NCBI RefSeq assembly: GCF_000829825.1
Contig: NZ_JXSL01000009.1
Coordinates: 230,138-294,137, forward strand
Direction: 5' to 3'
Length of the DNA stretch: 64,000 nt
Source of the DNA: Paramagnetospirillum magnetotacticum MS-1
GTDB taxonomy: Bacteria; Pseudomonadota; Alphaproteobacteria; Rhodospirillales; Magnetospirillaceae
Position 1 is the stretch's first letter. Every line of letters begins with the position of its first letter. The position numbers and the translations under genes were made by a program. Below, piece by piece: positions 47,101 through 58,771 of this stretch. The notes beneath the pieces are model-generated. The model was not told the DNA's origin and did not search any database. It saw nothing but the letters and a program-made list of their open reading frames with translations.

Positions 47101-47675
47101 GCACAAGGCTGGCCTTCCTCAATCTGTCGGACCGCAAGCCGGGTCTGGCGCTGGAGGCGCTGGAAGCCAGCGAGGTCCCTGAGATCCCGACCGATCTGGC
47201 CGCCCAGCGCCGCTATATCCGGGTACAGGCCCTGACCGATCTGGGACGTTCGGCCGAGGCCCTGGCGCTAATCATCAACGATCAGAGCGAAGAGGCCAAC
47301 CGCTTGCGCGGCGACATCAACTGGAAGCTGAAACGCTGGCCCGAGGCCGCCGCCGCCCTGGAATCCACCATCCAAAAGCCCATCGGCAACCGCGCCCTGG
47401 AACCGGCCATGGCTCGCCGTCTGCTCGACACCGCCACCGCCATGACGCTGGCCAAGGACGAGCGCGGCTTGACCCGCCTGCGCCGCGGCTATGGCGCCCT
47501 GATGGGCCAGACCGAGTGGAAGGAGGCCTTCGACCTGCTGACCAGCGAGCCCGAGCGCGGCATCATCGACTACCGCCGCCTGGGCGAAAAGATCAAGCAG
47601 GTCCAGGACTTCCAGACCTTCATGGGCGAGTGGCAGAAGCGGGTGAAGGCCAAGGGCCTGTCTTCCATCAACTGA
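44127..47675 (+). CDS. Large AMIN-like/TPR envelope protein of unknown function
   Basis: About 1182 residues. Basic N terminus and a hydrophobic segment (about 29-50) that is a signal anchor or signal peptide. Two related beta-rich units begin EHDGFGRLVFDW (about 58) and EHTGFNRLVFDW (about 228), and a third more distant one starts near 390 (KVVSLGFAFDKPVG). Pro/Ala/Lys linkers separate them. From about 600 on it is helical with TPR-like repeats (RYRDAEASESRPDRAYAARD; AGRYGEGLRAMHSL). A surface or periplasmic scaffold is likely. It lies 7 bases after cheZ, so a link to motility is possible. I do not recognise a named protein. ATG 44163 is an alternative start. Confidence 0.75.
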   Translation: MKAAAQATTGRPMKTPVGVSDSRRRKLGPALSFLFLLLCLILGPAAGVVAQTSPRAAEHDGFGRLVFDWDAPVKFSAETVNSQLIIRFDRPISGDPKAVLKPLARYLKGVTLSPDRKMATFPLAVPVQIKSFQTGTNSVVIDLSETKATSSASAPPPPEQALPPAEIPAIPPAEAPAGQTAAKAPAKAAPETPKAPDTPKAPEPAKPPESAKPQGPATDLMVRGGEHTGFNRLVFDWPKPVGYSVDEGNGTASINFDRPANVNVTSLKASLPADVGFLEAKPNGKGTSVILSLPPGMRVRHFTSGPRVAVDLVRPAGAPPPPRANGAVPPPLAPAPGTEEQPPALKPLDQQGLPPAEANLPGKANGKPPAVAPQAPAEAEAAPPQGDDIRAVPTGKVVSLGFAFDKPVGAAVFRRSGWLWAVFDLKAEMDTKLLKRTGGDVVLHVEQIQGFKGTAVRMITRPGFNPSVRKEGQLWVLDIHEQPIAPKAGMDVSTQMDFQERGRVVIKTTDGSAPMILRDPEVGDSIHVVTVPAIGAGVRVGREYPGAELLPTAQGIAMIPRADTVRLDSNRETVEITQPGGLYLSPMLAAESPTGTGGKVAVDGSMGAEVMTTGPLDISKWLRGGNDKFVDDHRKLIGRLAHVRPDEKNAQRMEIARHYLANGFGAEALGELRVMAAVDPLIVDTPPYRAVRGAASFLMGRDADAIIDLSTPALKGDARVQLFLAAAQARSLPDPGKNALVLRLAPDDIKGWPRNLRIGIGEIAAKTVAKAGDSKGAARIVDSMMGPGLSRRDVGKLAYLSGMAAQAGKQWDTAISRYRDAEASESRPDRAYAARDRVELMLRLNKMTPAEAIHDLEKLRFAWRGEDFEFQLLRRLGQLQIAAGRYGEGLRAMHSLVANYPDHPEIGQVQEEMSDTFNRLFLMGEAEKLSPVVAIGLYDEFQELTPSGTKGDEMIRRLADRLAGVDLLERAGELLRHQVEFRLSGLDKARIGTRLAFLNLSDRKPGLALEALEASEVPEIPTDLAAQRRYIRVQALTDLGRSAEALALIINDQSEEANRLRGDINWKLKRWPEAAAALESTIQKPIGNRALEPAMARRLLDTATAMTLAKDERGLTRLRRGYGALMGQTEWKEAFDLLTSEPERGIIDYRRLGEKIKQVQDFQTFMGEWQKRVKAKGLSSIN

Positions 47676-47691
47676 AATGAGGATTAAGAGC

Positions 47692-48315
47692 ATGGCCGGA
47701 CGCAATTGGATCGGGGTGTCCCTGGCGGCTCTGCTTGTTGCCGGATGCTCGTCCGGCCTGCCGCCCGCCGCCCAGGTCGACCCCGCCCCGGTGCCCGGCG
47801 TCGCCCTGCCCTTCAACGCCCGCGTCATGATCTTCATGGGCGACAACGACCTGAAGCGCAAACTGTCCATCCAGATCAGCCGCTACCAGTCCGAGGAAAC
47901 CAAGATCCTGGACGGCCGTATCCTGGCTGAAACCGCCCAGACCATGCTGGCCAAGGGCTTTAAGCAGGTGGAGATCAATGATCCCACCATCCGTCCCCAC
48001 ATCGTGGTCCGCCTCACCGGCCGCCCCGGCTGGGGCAAGCAAGATGGAGCACTGAAGATCGGCTGCGGCATCGACGCCTGGACCGCCGACGGCCAGCCGC
48101 TGGGCAATTTCGTGGCGCGCTGGGATTCGCCTATGAAGACGGACTACGCCAGCGATCTGGGGCCGGGCTATGCCCAGTGCCTGAAGAAGCCCCTCGACGA
48201 ATTGCTGAGCTCTCCCACCCTGGCCCGTCTGGCCGGTCTGGGCTTCCGCGACCCTCATCCCAGGGCCGCTGAGGAATGGATGCGGGCCTTGGGGCCGATC
48301 CCCGCCTGGAAGTGA
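47692..48315 (+). CDS. Predicted lipoprotein
   Basis: About 207 residues. Lipobox LLVAGC with Cys 19. The mature part is a small alpha/beta domain (VMIFMGDNDLKRKLSIQ, QTMLAKGFKQVEIND, HIVVRLTGRPGW, WTADGQPLGNFVARWDSP). Family not recognised. ATG 47692 is preferred: TGAGGA lies about 8 bases upstream, while ATG 47677 has no ribosome site. It follows the large TPR protein by 16 bases and may be cotranscribed. Confidence 0.75.
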   Translation: MAGRNWIGVSLAALLVAGCSSGLPPAAQVDPAPVPGVALPFNARVMIFMGDNDLKRKLSIQISRYQSEETKILDGRILAETAQTMLAKGFKQVEINDPTIRPHIVVRLTGRPGWGKQDGALKIGCGIDAWTADGQPLGNFVARWDSPMKTDYASDLGPGYAQCLKKPLDELLSSPTLARLAGLGFRDPHPRAAEEWMRALGPIPAWK

Positions 48316-48656
48316 CCCCATGATCGGAACGCGCCTCGACGCGATCCGGCTGGCGCCTCGACCCGAGGGAGCGCCCGGTCGGCACCGGTCCCTGGCCACC
48401 CGGTTGTCTCTTCTCCTGCGGCGTAATGGGCGGGTTCGCGCCGAAATCGGCATGGCGCTGCGAGACACCCCCAGGACGGCGGATCAGGTCCTGCGCTGGG
48501 GTCGGGGTTGGTGTAGGCGCCATGGGGCGAGCCTCTTCGTCCTCCTTGCCGGACCAAAGGTGGTCGGAATGATGACCAAGAAGGCCGACGGAACCGAGGT
48601 CATGACATTGCTTGCCCAGGGCAATCAGGTGAAGGGATCTCATCCTTCAAATTATT

Positions 48657-48685
48657 CGTCATCCCCGCGAAGGCGGGGATCCATG
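48657..48685 (+). repeat. REP-like element, left copy
   Basis: CGTCATCCCCGCGAAGGCGG..., a self-complementary element (ATCCCCGC / GCGGGGAT stem, GAAG loop). Identical, in inverted orientation, to 48732-48760. Confidence 0.85.
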
Positions 48686-48731
48686 GCGGGGACACAAAGT
48701 GGCGTCAGGCCCAAAATCATGGCTGCGGCAG

Positions 48732-48760
48732 CATGGATCCCCGCCTTCGCGGGGATGACG
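48732..48760 (-). repeat. REP-like element, right copy (inverted)
   Basis: Perfect 29-base reverse complement of 48657-48685; the pair can form a larger cruciform. A run of six T follows at about 48763-48769. Confidence 0.85.
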
Positions 48761-48843
48761 GCCTTTTTTGTGGGAACATTTGCCTTCACCCGATTGCCCC
48801 GTTTGCTTGCCCTACCCCGCTTCTCGTCCTGACGGCCTCGCGC

Positions 48844-48849
48844 TATAAT
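48844..48849 (+). promoter_or_regulatory. Candidate -10 box ahead of the small ORF and miaA
   Basis: Perfect TATAAT, 16 bases before the small ORF start. No good -35 hexamer at 17 bases (TTCTCG). Confidence 0.4.
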
Positions 48850-48864
48850 CGCTCCCGGAGGCAC

Positions 48865-48966
48865 ATGATGGCATCGGCCCGGACCCTGTTGACCGAGAAG
48901 CGCGACGAGATCCTGCGGCTGGCCGCCTTGGAAGCCCATGTCCTGAGCCTGCTGTCCGAGGAATGA
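48865..48966 (+). CDS. 33-residue ORF coupled to miaA
   Basis: 33 codons (MMASARTLLTEKRDEIL...), helical and charged. The segment LLTEKRDEILRLAALEAH resembles the N-terminal helix of MNT-type nucleotidyltransferases, so it may be a truncated remnant, but this rests on a short match. CCGGAGG precedes the ATG and TATAAT lies upstream. The TGA overlaps the miaA ATG (ATGA), which suggests that translation of the two is coupled. Confidence 0.5.
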   Translation: MMASARTLLTEKRDEILRLAALEAHVLSLLSEE

Positions 48967-49916
48967 CCATTCCCCTCGCCCCCAGACCGGCGATCGTCAT
49001 CGCCGGTCCCACCGCGTCGGGCAAATCCGGCCTTGCCCTGGCCATCGCCCGTGAGTTCGGCGGCGTGGTGATCAACGCCGATTCCATGCAGGTGACCGAT
49101 GCCCTGCCGCTGCTCACCGCCCGGCCCTCCCCCGAGGACATGGTGCGGGCGCCGCACCGCCTCTACGCCGTCTTGCCGCCCTCGGAGCTGTGTTCGGCGG
49201 CGCGCTGGGCCCTGATGGCCACGGGCGAGATCCAGGCGGCCTGGAACGAGGGCAAGCTGCCCATCCTGACGGGCGGCACCGGGCTTTATCTCAAGGCGGT
49301 GATGGAAGGATTGTCTCCCATTCCAGACATACCCGAGTCCATCCGGGCGGAGGCCCGCGCCCTGCTGGCCGAGATGGGCAACGCGGCCTTTCACAACCGG
49401 CTGGCCAAGCATGATCCTCTGATGGCCGAACGCCTCGATTCCGGTAACTCCCAACGCCTGGCGCGGGCCTGGGAGGTGATCATGGCCACCGGACGTTCCC
49501 TGGCCGAGTGGCAGGACGAGCCCCGCCAAGGCGCCGTCGCCGCCCGCTGGTTCACCATGGTCCTCGATCCGCCCCGCCCCCGCCTCTACGCCCAGTGCGA
49601 GTCCCGCTTTCGCGCCATGGTGGCGGCGGGCGCCCTGGACGAAGTGCGGGCGTTCGAAGCCCTGGGTCTCGCCCATGACCTTCCCATCCAAAAAGCCTTG
49701 GGGCGGCGTGAACTGGCCGCCCATCTGGCGGGAGAGACCGGGCTGGACGCCGCCATCGCCGATGCCTGCCAGGCCACCCGCAATTACGCCAAGCGCCAGG
49801 GCACATGGTTCCGTCATCAGATGATGGCGTCCCTGACCGTGTCTGAGCAACTTTCGGAAAGTTTAATAGCCACAATCTTTCTGAAAATTCGCCAACACCT
49901 CTTGACCGCCCCGTGA
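48963..49916 (+). CDS. miaA: tRNA dimethylallyltransferase
   Basis: About 317 residues. P-loop GPTASGKSGLAL, the DSMQV motif of the DMAPP-transferase family, and GGTGLYLKAVMEGL. Adds dimethylallyl to A37 of tRNAs reading U-starting codons. ATG 48963 overlaps the small ORF. It is followed by ilvB after about 100 bases. Confidence 0.95.
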   Translation: MTIPLAPRPAIVIAGPTASGKSGLALAIAREFGGVVINADSMQVTDALPLLTARPSPEDMVRAPHRLYAVLPPSELCSAARWALMATGEIQAAWNEGKLPILTGGTGLYLKAVMEGLSPIPDIPESIRAEARALLAEMGNAAFHNRLAKHDPLMAERLDSGNSQRLARAWEVIMATGRSLAEWQDEPRQGAVAARWFTMVLDPPRPRLYAQCESRFRAMVAAGALDEVRAFEALGLAHDLPIQKALGRRELAAHLAGETGLDAAIADACQATRNYAKRQGTWFRHQMMASLTVSEQLSESLIATIFLKIRQHLLTAP

Positions 49917-50019
49917 CATGCGGCTAGTTTGTGCCCCTCGCGCCGCAGTGCAGCAGCGCGTGCCCCTGCCATTCTTCCAGGAGACAGGGGAACAACGACA
50001 TGAAGGATAAGGTGCTGAG

Positions 50020-51786
<1,767 letters not shown>

Positions 51787-51792
51787 GGGGGA

Positions 51793-52314
51793 ATGCAAGT
51801 GACCATCGCTCAGCAGGAAATCAACCGCCACACCATCGCCGTCCTGGTGGACAACGAATCCGGCGTGCTGGCCCGTGTCGTCGGCCTGTTCTCGGGACGC
51901 GGCTACAACATTGAAAGCCTGACCGTGGCCGAGGTTGATGCCAGCGAAAAGCTGTCGCGCATCACCATCGTGACCAGCGGCACCGCCATGATCATCGAGC
52001 AGATCAAGAATCAGCTCCGCCGCCTGGTGCCGGTCTACAAGGTGCACGACCTGACCATCGAAGGTCCCCATGTGTCGCGCGAACTGGCCCTGGTTAAGGT
52101 GGCCGCCACCGGCGACAAGCGGGTGGAATCGTTGCGCATCGCCGACATTTTCCGGGCGCGCGCCATCGATTCCACCAATGAAAGCTTCGTCTTCGAAGTG
52201 GTGGGCGCCACCGACAAGGTGGACGCCTTCATCAAGCTGATGGAGCCCCTGGGTCTGGCCGACGTTTCGCGCACCGGCGTCGTCGCCATTGCGCGCGGAC
52301 CGAATCCGATTTAG
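51793..52314 (+). CDS. ilvH: Acetolactate synthase small (regulatory) subunit
   Basis: About 173 residues. N-terminal ACT domain (IAVLVDNESGVLARVVGLFSG), then the second ACT-like half. Gives valine sensitivity to IlvB. It starts at ATG 51793, 6 bases after ilvB. Confidence 0.96.
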   Translation: MQVTIAQQEINRHTIAVLVDNESGVLARVVGLFSGRGYNIESLTVAEVDASEKLSRITIVTSGTAMIIEQIKNQLRRLVPVYKVHDLTIEGPHVSRELALVKVAATGDKRVESLRIADIFRARAIDSTNESFVFEVVGATDKVDAFIKLMEPLGLADVSRTGVVAIARGPNPI

Positions 52315-53388
<1,074 letters not shown>

Positions 53389-53411
53389 GGCCCGCGCCTC
53401 AAGCGTTCGAG

Positions 53412-53445
53412 AAAGCCCCGACGGAACACCGCCGGGGCTTTTTTC
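53412..53445 (+). terminator. Intrinsic terminator after ilvC
   Basis: AAGCCCCG (53413-53420) pairs with CGGGGCTT (53433-53440), followed by TTTTCTTT. Confidence 0.85.
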
Positions 53446-53472
53446 TTTGGGCGGCGGCGGCCCGCCCCCCCC

Positions 53473-54660
53473 CTAACGCGCAAACCGCCCGAACAGATCC
53501 TCCATGAAGGCGGCGAAGGCGGCCGGTGACGCGTCCGCATCCAGACCGGCGGCCTTGGCCCGGCCGATGAGGGCCAGGATCAGCAACAATTCCCCCTTGC
53601 GGCCGAACATCTTTTCATAGACGGCAGGCGGCAGCAGCAAGGCTGACTTGGCCAGCATGGCGGTCATCTGCTCCGGGTTAAGGCCGTAATCCACCGCCAG
53701 ACGGCGCACCGTGCCCGATCCCGTCCCAGCCAGGGCGCGGGCGGCGCGGCGCAGTTCCTCGCGCCCCGGATGGCCCAGGGCGGCCTTGAGCGCGGGCGTG
53801 GTGAGCAGCGGCACCACGGTTTCCATACGGATCAGGCGTCCGTCATCGGACAAGACCTGACTGAGCCGCGAGCGGCCATCGCGCGTAAGGCCAGCGCCGG
53901 GCAGGGCGGCTGCCCCCTGGACGGGCTCGGCCACCGGCTCGGGCTCGGGCTCGGGCACCGGATCTGACCCGGGAGGCTGGGAAACGGGTTCCACTTTCCA
54001 CTGGGCGGGCATCGCCCGCGCATCGGCACCGCCATCCAGCCAAGCGCCAAGATCCGCCGCGTCGCGGAAGTCCAGAATGCGCGAGCCCAAAGCCCGGACT
54101 TCGGGTGGCGTCATGCGGGCGTATTGCGCAATGATCGGCACCTGCCAGTCGTGCAGCAAATAGCGGCGGATGGCATCGTAGAGATGATCGCCGCGACCTT
54201 TATTCTTGCGGCCTCGGCTTTCCTCCACCCGTTCGCCCATCCAGGTGAGCATGCCGCCCCAGCCCACGCCTTCCGGGCTGCGCAAACGCTGGGCGCGGCC
54301 GGGCGGGAAGCCGTCCAGGCGGGCGCGGAAGTGCCGCTTGGCGGCGGAGCGCACGATCATGGCGACGATCTGGTTGACGGTCCGGCCGCAGACCAGCGGC
54401 GTATTGTCGTTCTCCACCGGCTTGTTCCGGCTGTCGAGCAAGAGAGGGCGGAAATCGGCGCGATGGGTGCGAAACGCGATGAAGCAGCGGTGCAGCAGGT
54501 CGCAGTCGCGCAACGTCGTCTCCAATTCGCGGCCTTTGGGCGCCCAGGCCAGATCGGGGACCAGTTCCGCCAGCTTGGCCATGACCGGTCCGGACAGAGT
54601 CCGGCCGACGGCCTCGCGGGCCCTGGCGGCGGCAATGGACTGTTTCGAGGTGGCACGCAT
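53473..54660 (-). CDS. Unknown protein, paralogue of the gene at 10508-11674
   Basis: About 395 residues from ATG 54660, which has GGAG about 10 bases upstream; ATG 54678 is an alternative. N-terminal half shares NQIVAMIVRSAAK, LLLDSRNKPVEND and YLLHDWQVPIIAQY with the paralogue. The centre is Glu/Pro rich (PEPEPEPVAEP), and the C-terminal half is helical and different from the paralogue. No known family recognised. It stands alone between ilvC (convergent) and leuA (divergent). Confidence 0.72.
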   Translation of the reverse strand: MRATSKQSIAAARAREAVGRTLSGPVMAKLAELVPDLAWAPKGRELETTLRDCDLLHRCFIAFRTHRADFRPLLLDSRNKPVENDNTPLVCGRTVNQIVAMIVRSAAKRHFRARLDGFPPGRAQRLRSPEGVGWGGMLTWMGERVEESRGRKNKGRGDHLYDAIRRYLLHDWQVPIIAQYARMTPPEVRALGSRILDFRDAADLGAWLDGGADARAMPAQWKVEPVSQPPGSDPVPEPEPEPVAEPVQGAAALPGAGLTRDGRSRLSQVLSDDGRLIRMETVVPLLTTPALKAALGHPGREELRRAARALAGTGSGTVRRLAVDYGLNPEQMTAMLAKSALLLPPAVYEKMFGRKGELLLILALIGRAKAAGLDADASPAAFAAFMEDLFGRFAR

Positions 54661-54897
54661 GTGTTCCAGGCTCCGCATTCATCGCTTTATTCATCCATCC
54701 CGACCTAAAGTTAGTGGTTTTTTCTGAAGGTGACTGTGAGACCGCGCACATAATTTTCCGCTTTGCCACCAGAGGGCTAAGCGCCAGCCTGGAACGAATC
54801 GCAAGACCAGCGCGCCCATGGCCGCGCCCTTGCCGCACCAGATGAATGCGCGGCGCAGAATCCTTTGCCTTCGCACGATTACGACACACGATGGCTG

Positions 54898-54951
54898 TTG
54901 ACTTTGCACCGCGAAATGGCCTTCCTATAGGCGCGGTGAAACGGGTTTCAC
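54898..54951 (+). promoter_or_regulatory. Candidate promoter with palindromic operator ahead of the second leuA
   Basis: TTGACT at 54898 and a weak CTATAG-type -10 near 54925. A perfect palindrome GTGAAAC-GG-GTTTCAC lies at 54936-54951. A further half site GTTTCACC follows at about 54958-54965. The palindrome covers the expected start of transcription, which would suit a repressor, or it could form an RNA stem. The rest of the 368-base gap shows no gene. Confidence 0.45.
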
Positions 54952-55046
54952 GATGATGTTTCACCGGCCGCTTCCGGCGGGCCGTGCTCGCCTTCTTATT
55001 CCGTCTTGCGCCTTCAGGCGGCGCGTCAGAGTTCAAGAGCGAGTAC

Positions 55047-56591
55047 ATGGACAAGAACCGCGTCATCATCTTCGACACCACGCTGCGCGACGGCGAGCAA
55101 TCGCCCGGCGCCTCCATGAATCTGGAGGAGAAGGTCCGCATTGCGCTGGCACTGGAAGAGATGGGCGTCGATGTGATCGAGGCGGGCTTTCCCATTGCGT
55201 CCAACGGCGATTTCGAGGCCGTGGAGGCCGTGGCCAGGGCGGTGAAGACTTCGGTGATCTGTGGCCTGGCCCGCGCCACCAAGGGCGATATCGAGCGCTG
55301 CGCCGAAGCCGTCAAACCGGCGGGGCGGGGCCGCATCCATACCTTCTTGTCCACCAGCCCGCTGCACATGAAATACAAGCTGCAGATGGAGCCGGAAAAG
55401 GTCCTGGAGAAGATCTCCGAATCGGTGGCCTATGCCCGCAACCTGACCGACGACGTGGAATGGTCGGCCGAGGACGGCTCGCGCACCGAACACGACTTCC
55501 TGTGCACCTGTGTCGAGGCCGCCATCAAGGCCGGGGCGCGCACCATCAATATCCCCGACACGGTGGGCTATGCCATCCCGGATGAATATGCGGCCCTGAT
55601 CGCTATGCTGTTCAACCGCGTGCCCAATATCGACAAGGCGATCATCTCGGTCCATTGCCACAACGATCTCGGCCTCGCCGTGGCCAATTCCCTGGCCGCC
55701 GTGGGCAAGGGCGCGCGGCAGATCGAATGCACCATCAACGGCTTGGGCGAACGCGCTGGCAATGCCGCCATGGAAGAGATCGTCATGGCGCTGCGCACGC
55801 GCCCCGACCTCCTGCCCTACAAGTCGGGCGTTAAGACCGAGAACATCACGCGGGCGTCGCGGCTGGTGTCCACCATCACCGGCTTCGTGGTGCAGCCCAA
55901 CAAGGCCATCGTCGGCAAGAACGCCTTCGCCCATGAATCGGGCATCCACCAGGACGGCGTCCTTAAGCACGCCCAGACCTACGAGATCATGACCCCGGAA
56001 TCCGTGGGTCTGAACCGTTCGTCCCTGGTGATGGGCAAGCATTCGGGCCGCGCCGCCTTCAAGGCCAAGCTGAAGGATCTGGGTTACGAACTGGGCGACA
56101 ACGCCGTCGAGGACGCCTTTACCCGCTTCAAGGACCTGGCCGACCGCAAGAAGGACGTGTTCGACGAGGATATCGTCGCCCTGGTCGATGACGCCGTGGT
56201 GCGCGGCAACGACCGGCTCAAGCTGGTCTCGCTGGAAGTGCTGTGCGGCACCAAGCACCAGCCGCCCTCGGCCGAACTGGAGCTTTCGGTGGACGGCGTG
56301 GTGAAAAGCGTGCGCGCTACGGGTGACGGCCCGGTGGACGCCACCTTCAACGCCATCAAGGCGCTGTTCCCCCATGAGGTCAAGCTGCAGCTCTATCAGG
56401 TGAGCGCGGTAACCCAGGGCACCGACGCCCAGGCCGAGGTGACCGTGCGCCTGGAAGAGGACGGCAAAAGCGTCAACGGCCAGGGCGCCGAAACCGATAC
56501 TTTGGTGGCCTCGGCGCGGGCCTATGTCAACGCGTTGAACAAACTTCTGGTCAAACGGCAAAAAACCGCCCCCGATGCCGCCGGAGCGTGA
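55047..56591 (+). CDS. leuA: 2-isopropylmalate synthase, bacterial type
   Basis: About 514 residues. IIFDTTLRDGEQSPGASM signature near 7-24, SVHCHNDLGLAVANSLA metal-binding motif, and a C-terminal regulatory domain with LEVLCGTKHQPPSAELEL. This is the common LeuA type 1, distinct in length and sequence from the type 2 gene at 6338. ATG 55047 is the family start; an in-frame upstream reading is rejected because it runs through the regulatory region. It ends 60 bases before mreB. Confidence 0.94.
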   Translation: MDKNRVIIFDTTLRDGEQSPGASMNLEEKVRIALALEEMGVDVIEAGFPIASNGDFEAVEAVARAVKTSVICGLARATKGDIERCAEAVKPAGRGRIHTFLSTSPLHMKYKLQMEPEKVLEKISESVAYARNLTDDVEWSAEDGSRTEHDFLCTCVEAAIKAGARTINIPDTVGYAIPDEYAALIAMLFNRVPNIDKAIISVHCHNDLGLAVANSLAAVGKGARQIECTINGLGERAGNAAMEEIVMALRTRPDLLPYKSGVKTENITRASRLVSTITGFVVQPNKAIVGKNAFAHESGIHQDGVLKHAQTYEIMTPESVGLNRSSLVMGKHSGRAAFKAKLKDLGYELGDNAVEDAFTRFKDLADRKKDVFDEDIVALVDDAVVRGNDRLKLVSLEVLCGTKHQPPSAELELSVDGVVKSVRATGDGPVDATFNAIKALFPHEVKLQLYQVSAVTQGTDAQAEVTVRLEEDGKSVNGQGAETDTLVASARAYVNALNKLLVKRQKTAPDAAGA

Positions 56592-57692
<1,101 letters not shown>

Positions 57693-57715
57693 AGCTTGAG
57701 GGTCGGACCTCGAAC

Positions 57716-57760
57716 CGTCAGCCCGGAAGCGCATGCCGCCATCCGGGCTGACGCCGTTTT
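57716..57760 (+). terminator. Hairpin (attenuating terminator) between mreB and mreC
   Basis: CGTCAGCCCGGA (57716-57727) pairs with TCCGGGCTGACG (57742-57753), followed by CCGTTTTG. A partial terminator would give more MreB than MreC/D. Confidence 0.6.
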
Positions 57761-57883
57761 GAGTCCCAGGAAATCTTGGATTCGGCCCGCCTTAAATAGT
57801 GGTTTTGCCGCCACTAGATATAGTAGTATCGACCCGATGCTTTCCCGTTGTGCCGGGGACGCACGGCGGAACGGAGGGGTTAG

Positions 57884-58771
57884 GTGAAGCAGTCGGGTGC
57901 GGCAGGTCGGCTCGCCACGTTGAGGCTGCTCGTCCAGCGCTTTGCCTTTTTATCCCTGATTGTCGCCTCGGTCACCCTGATGATCCTGGGAAAGGCCGAT
58001 ATCGTGCTGATCGAGCGCACCCGCGCCCTGGTGGCCGACGCCATCGCGCCGCTGCTCGACGCCATGGCGCGCCCGGCCTCCACCATCGCCCAGATCACCG
58101 AGAACTTCCACGAACTGGCCAATCTGCGCACCGAGAACGCCCGCCTCAAGGAAGAGAACGCCAAGCTGATGCACTGGCAGACCGTGGCGCGCCGCCTGGA
58201 GGCCGAGAATACGGTTCTGCATGACCAGCTGAACTTCATCCCCGACCCCGACCCCGCCTTCGTCACCGCCAGGGTGATCGGCGATATGGGCTCGGCCTTC
58301 GGCCAAAGCATGCTGCTGGGCGCTGGCGCCAAGGACGGCGTGCGCAAAGGCCAGACCGTGCTGACCGGCGAGGCGCTGGCCGGGCATGTGGCCGAGGTCG
58401 GCGCCCGCTCGTCCAGGCTGCTGCTGATCACCGACATCAACGCCCGCACGCCCGTCATGCTGGAAGCCACCCGCACGCGGGCCATTCTCACCGGCGACAA
58501 CAGCCAGCGGCCACGGCTGAACTACATCACCGGCAGCCCCGCCATCTCGGTGGGCGACCGGGTGGTCACCGCCGCGTCGGGCGGCGCCTTCCCGCCCGGC
58601 ATTCCGGTGGGTGTGGTGTCCTCGGTGACGGACGGCATCGTCCGGGTGGAACCCTTCGTCCAGCGCCATCGCCTGGAATTCGTCTCCGTCGTCGATTTCG
58701 GCCTGGGCGGCATCCTGCCCTTCGAGAGGCCGCCGCCGCCGGAGCGCCGCCGCCGCGGGAGGGAGGAGTGA
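57884..58771 (+). CDS. mreC: MreC, rod-shape-determining protein
   Basis: About 295 residues. N-terminal TM (about 23-45), coiled coil (about 75-110, LRTENARLKEENAKL) and a C-terminal beta domain (VIGDMGSAFGQSMLLGAGAKDGV). Periplasmic elongasome scaffold linking MreB to PBP2. GTG 57884 follows GGAGGGG by 4-5 bases. Its stop overlaps mreD. Confidence 0.94.
   Translation: MKQSGAAGRLATLRLLVQRFAFLSLIVASVTLMILGKADIVLIERTRALVADAIAPLLDAMARPASTIAQITENFHELANLRTENARLKEENAKLMHWQTVARRLEAENTVLHDQLNFIPDPDPAFVTARVIGDMGSAFGQSMLLGAGAKDGVRKGQTVLTGEALAGHVAEVGARSSRLLLITDINARTPVMLEATRTRAILTGDNSQRPRLNYITGSPAISVGDRVVTAASGGAFPPGIPVGVVSSVTDGIVRVEPFVQRHRLEFVSVVDFGLGGILPFERPPPPERRRRGREE

Larger units (their letters stand above)
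48316..48843. other. Gene-free stretch with a REP-like pair
   Basis: No convincing gene on either strand. An open frame from 48320 runs through the REP elements and reads as low-quality Arg-rich sequence, so I did not call it. Two inverted copies of a 29-base repeat lie at 48657-48685 and 48732-48760; the second is followed by a T-run (GGCCTTTTTT) and could terminate transcription. A TATAAT lies just beyond the end. Confidence 0.6.

Noticed and set aside
48320..48832. Open frame of about 170 codons after the lipoprotein gene
   Set aside because: It lacks a ribosome site, is Arg-rich in the way of non-coding GC-rich DNA, and runs straight through both REP-like elements.
49918..50013. Short ORF before ilvB as an ilv leader peptide
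   Set aside because: About 30 codons with only scattered Val and Leu and no run of Ile/Val/Leu codons, unlike an attenuator. The nearby CCCCTG/CAGGGG hairpin alone is not enough.
54952..55046. Short ORF before the second leuA as a leucine leader
   Set aside because: It reads MMFHRPLPAGRARLLIP... with no Leu run, and it passes the leuA start in another frame.
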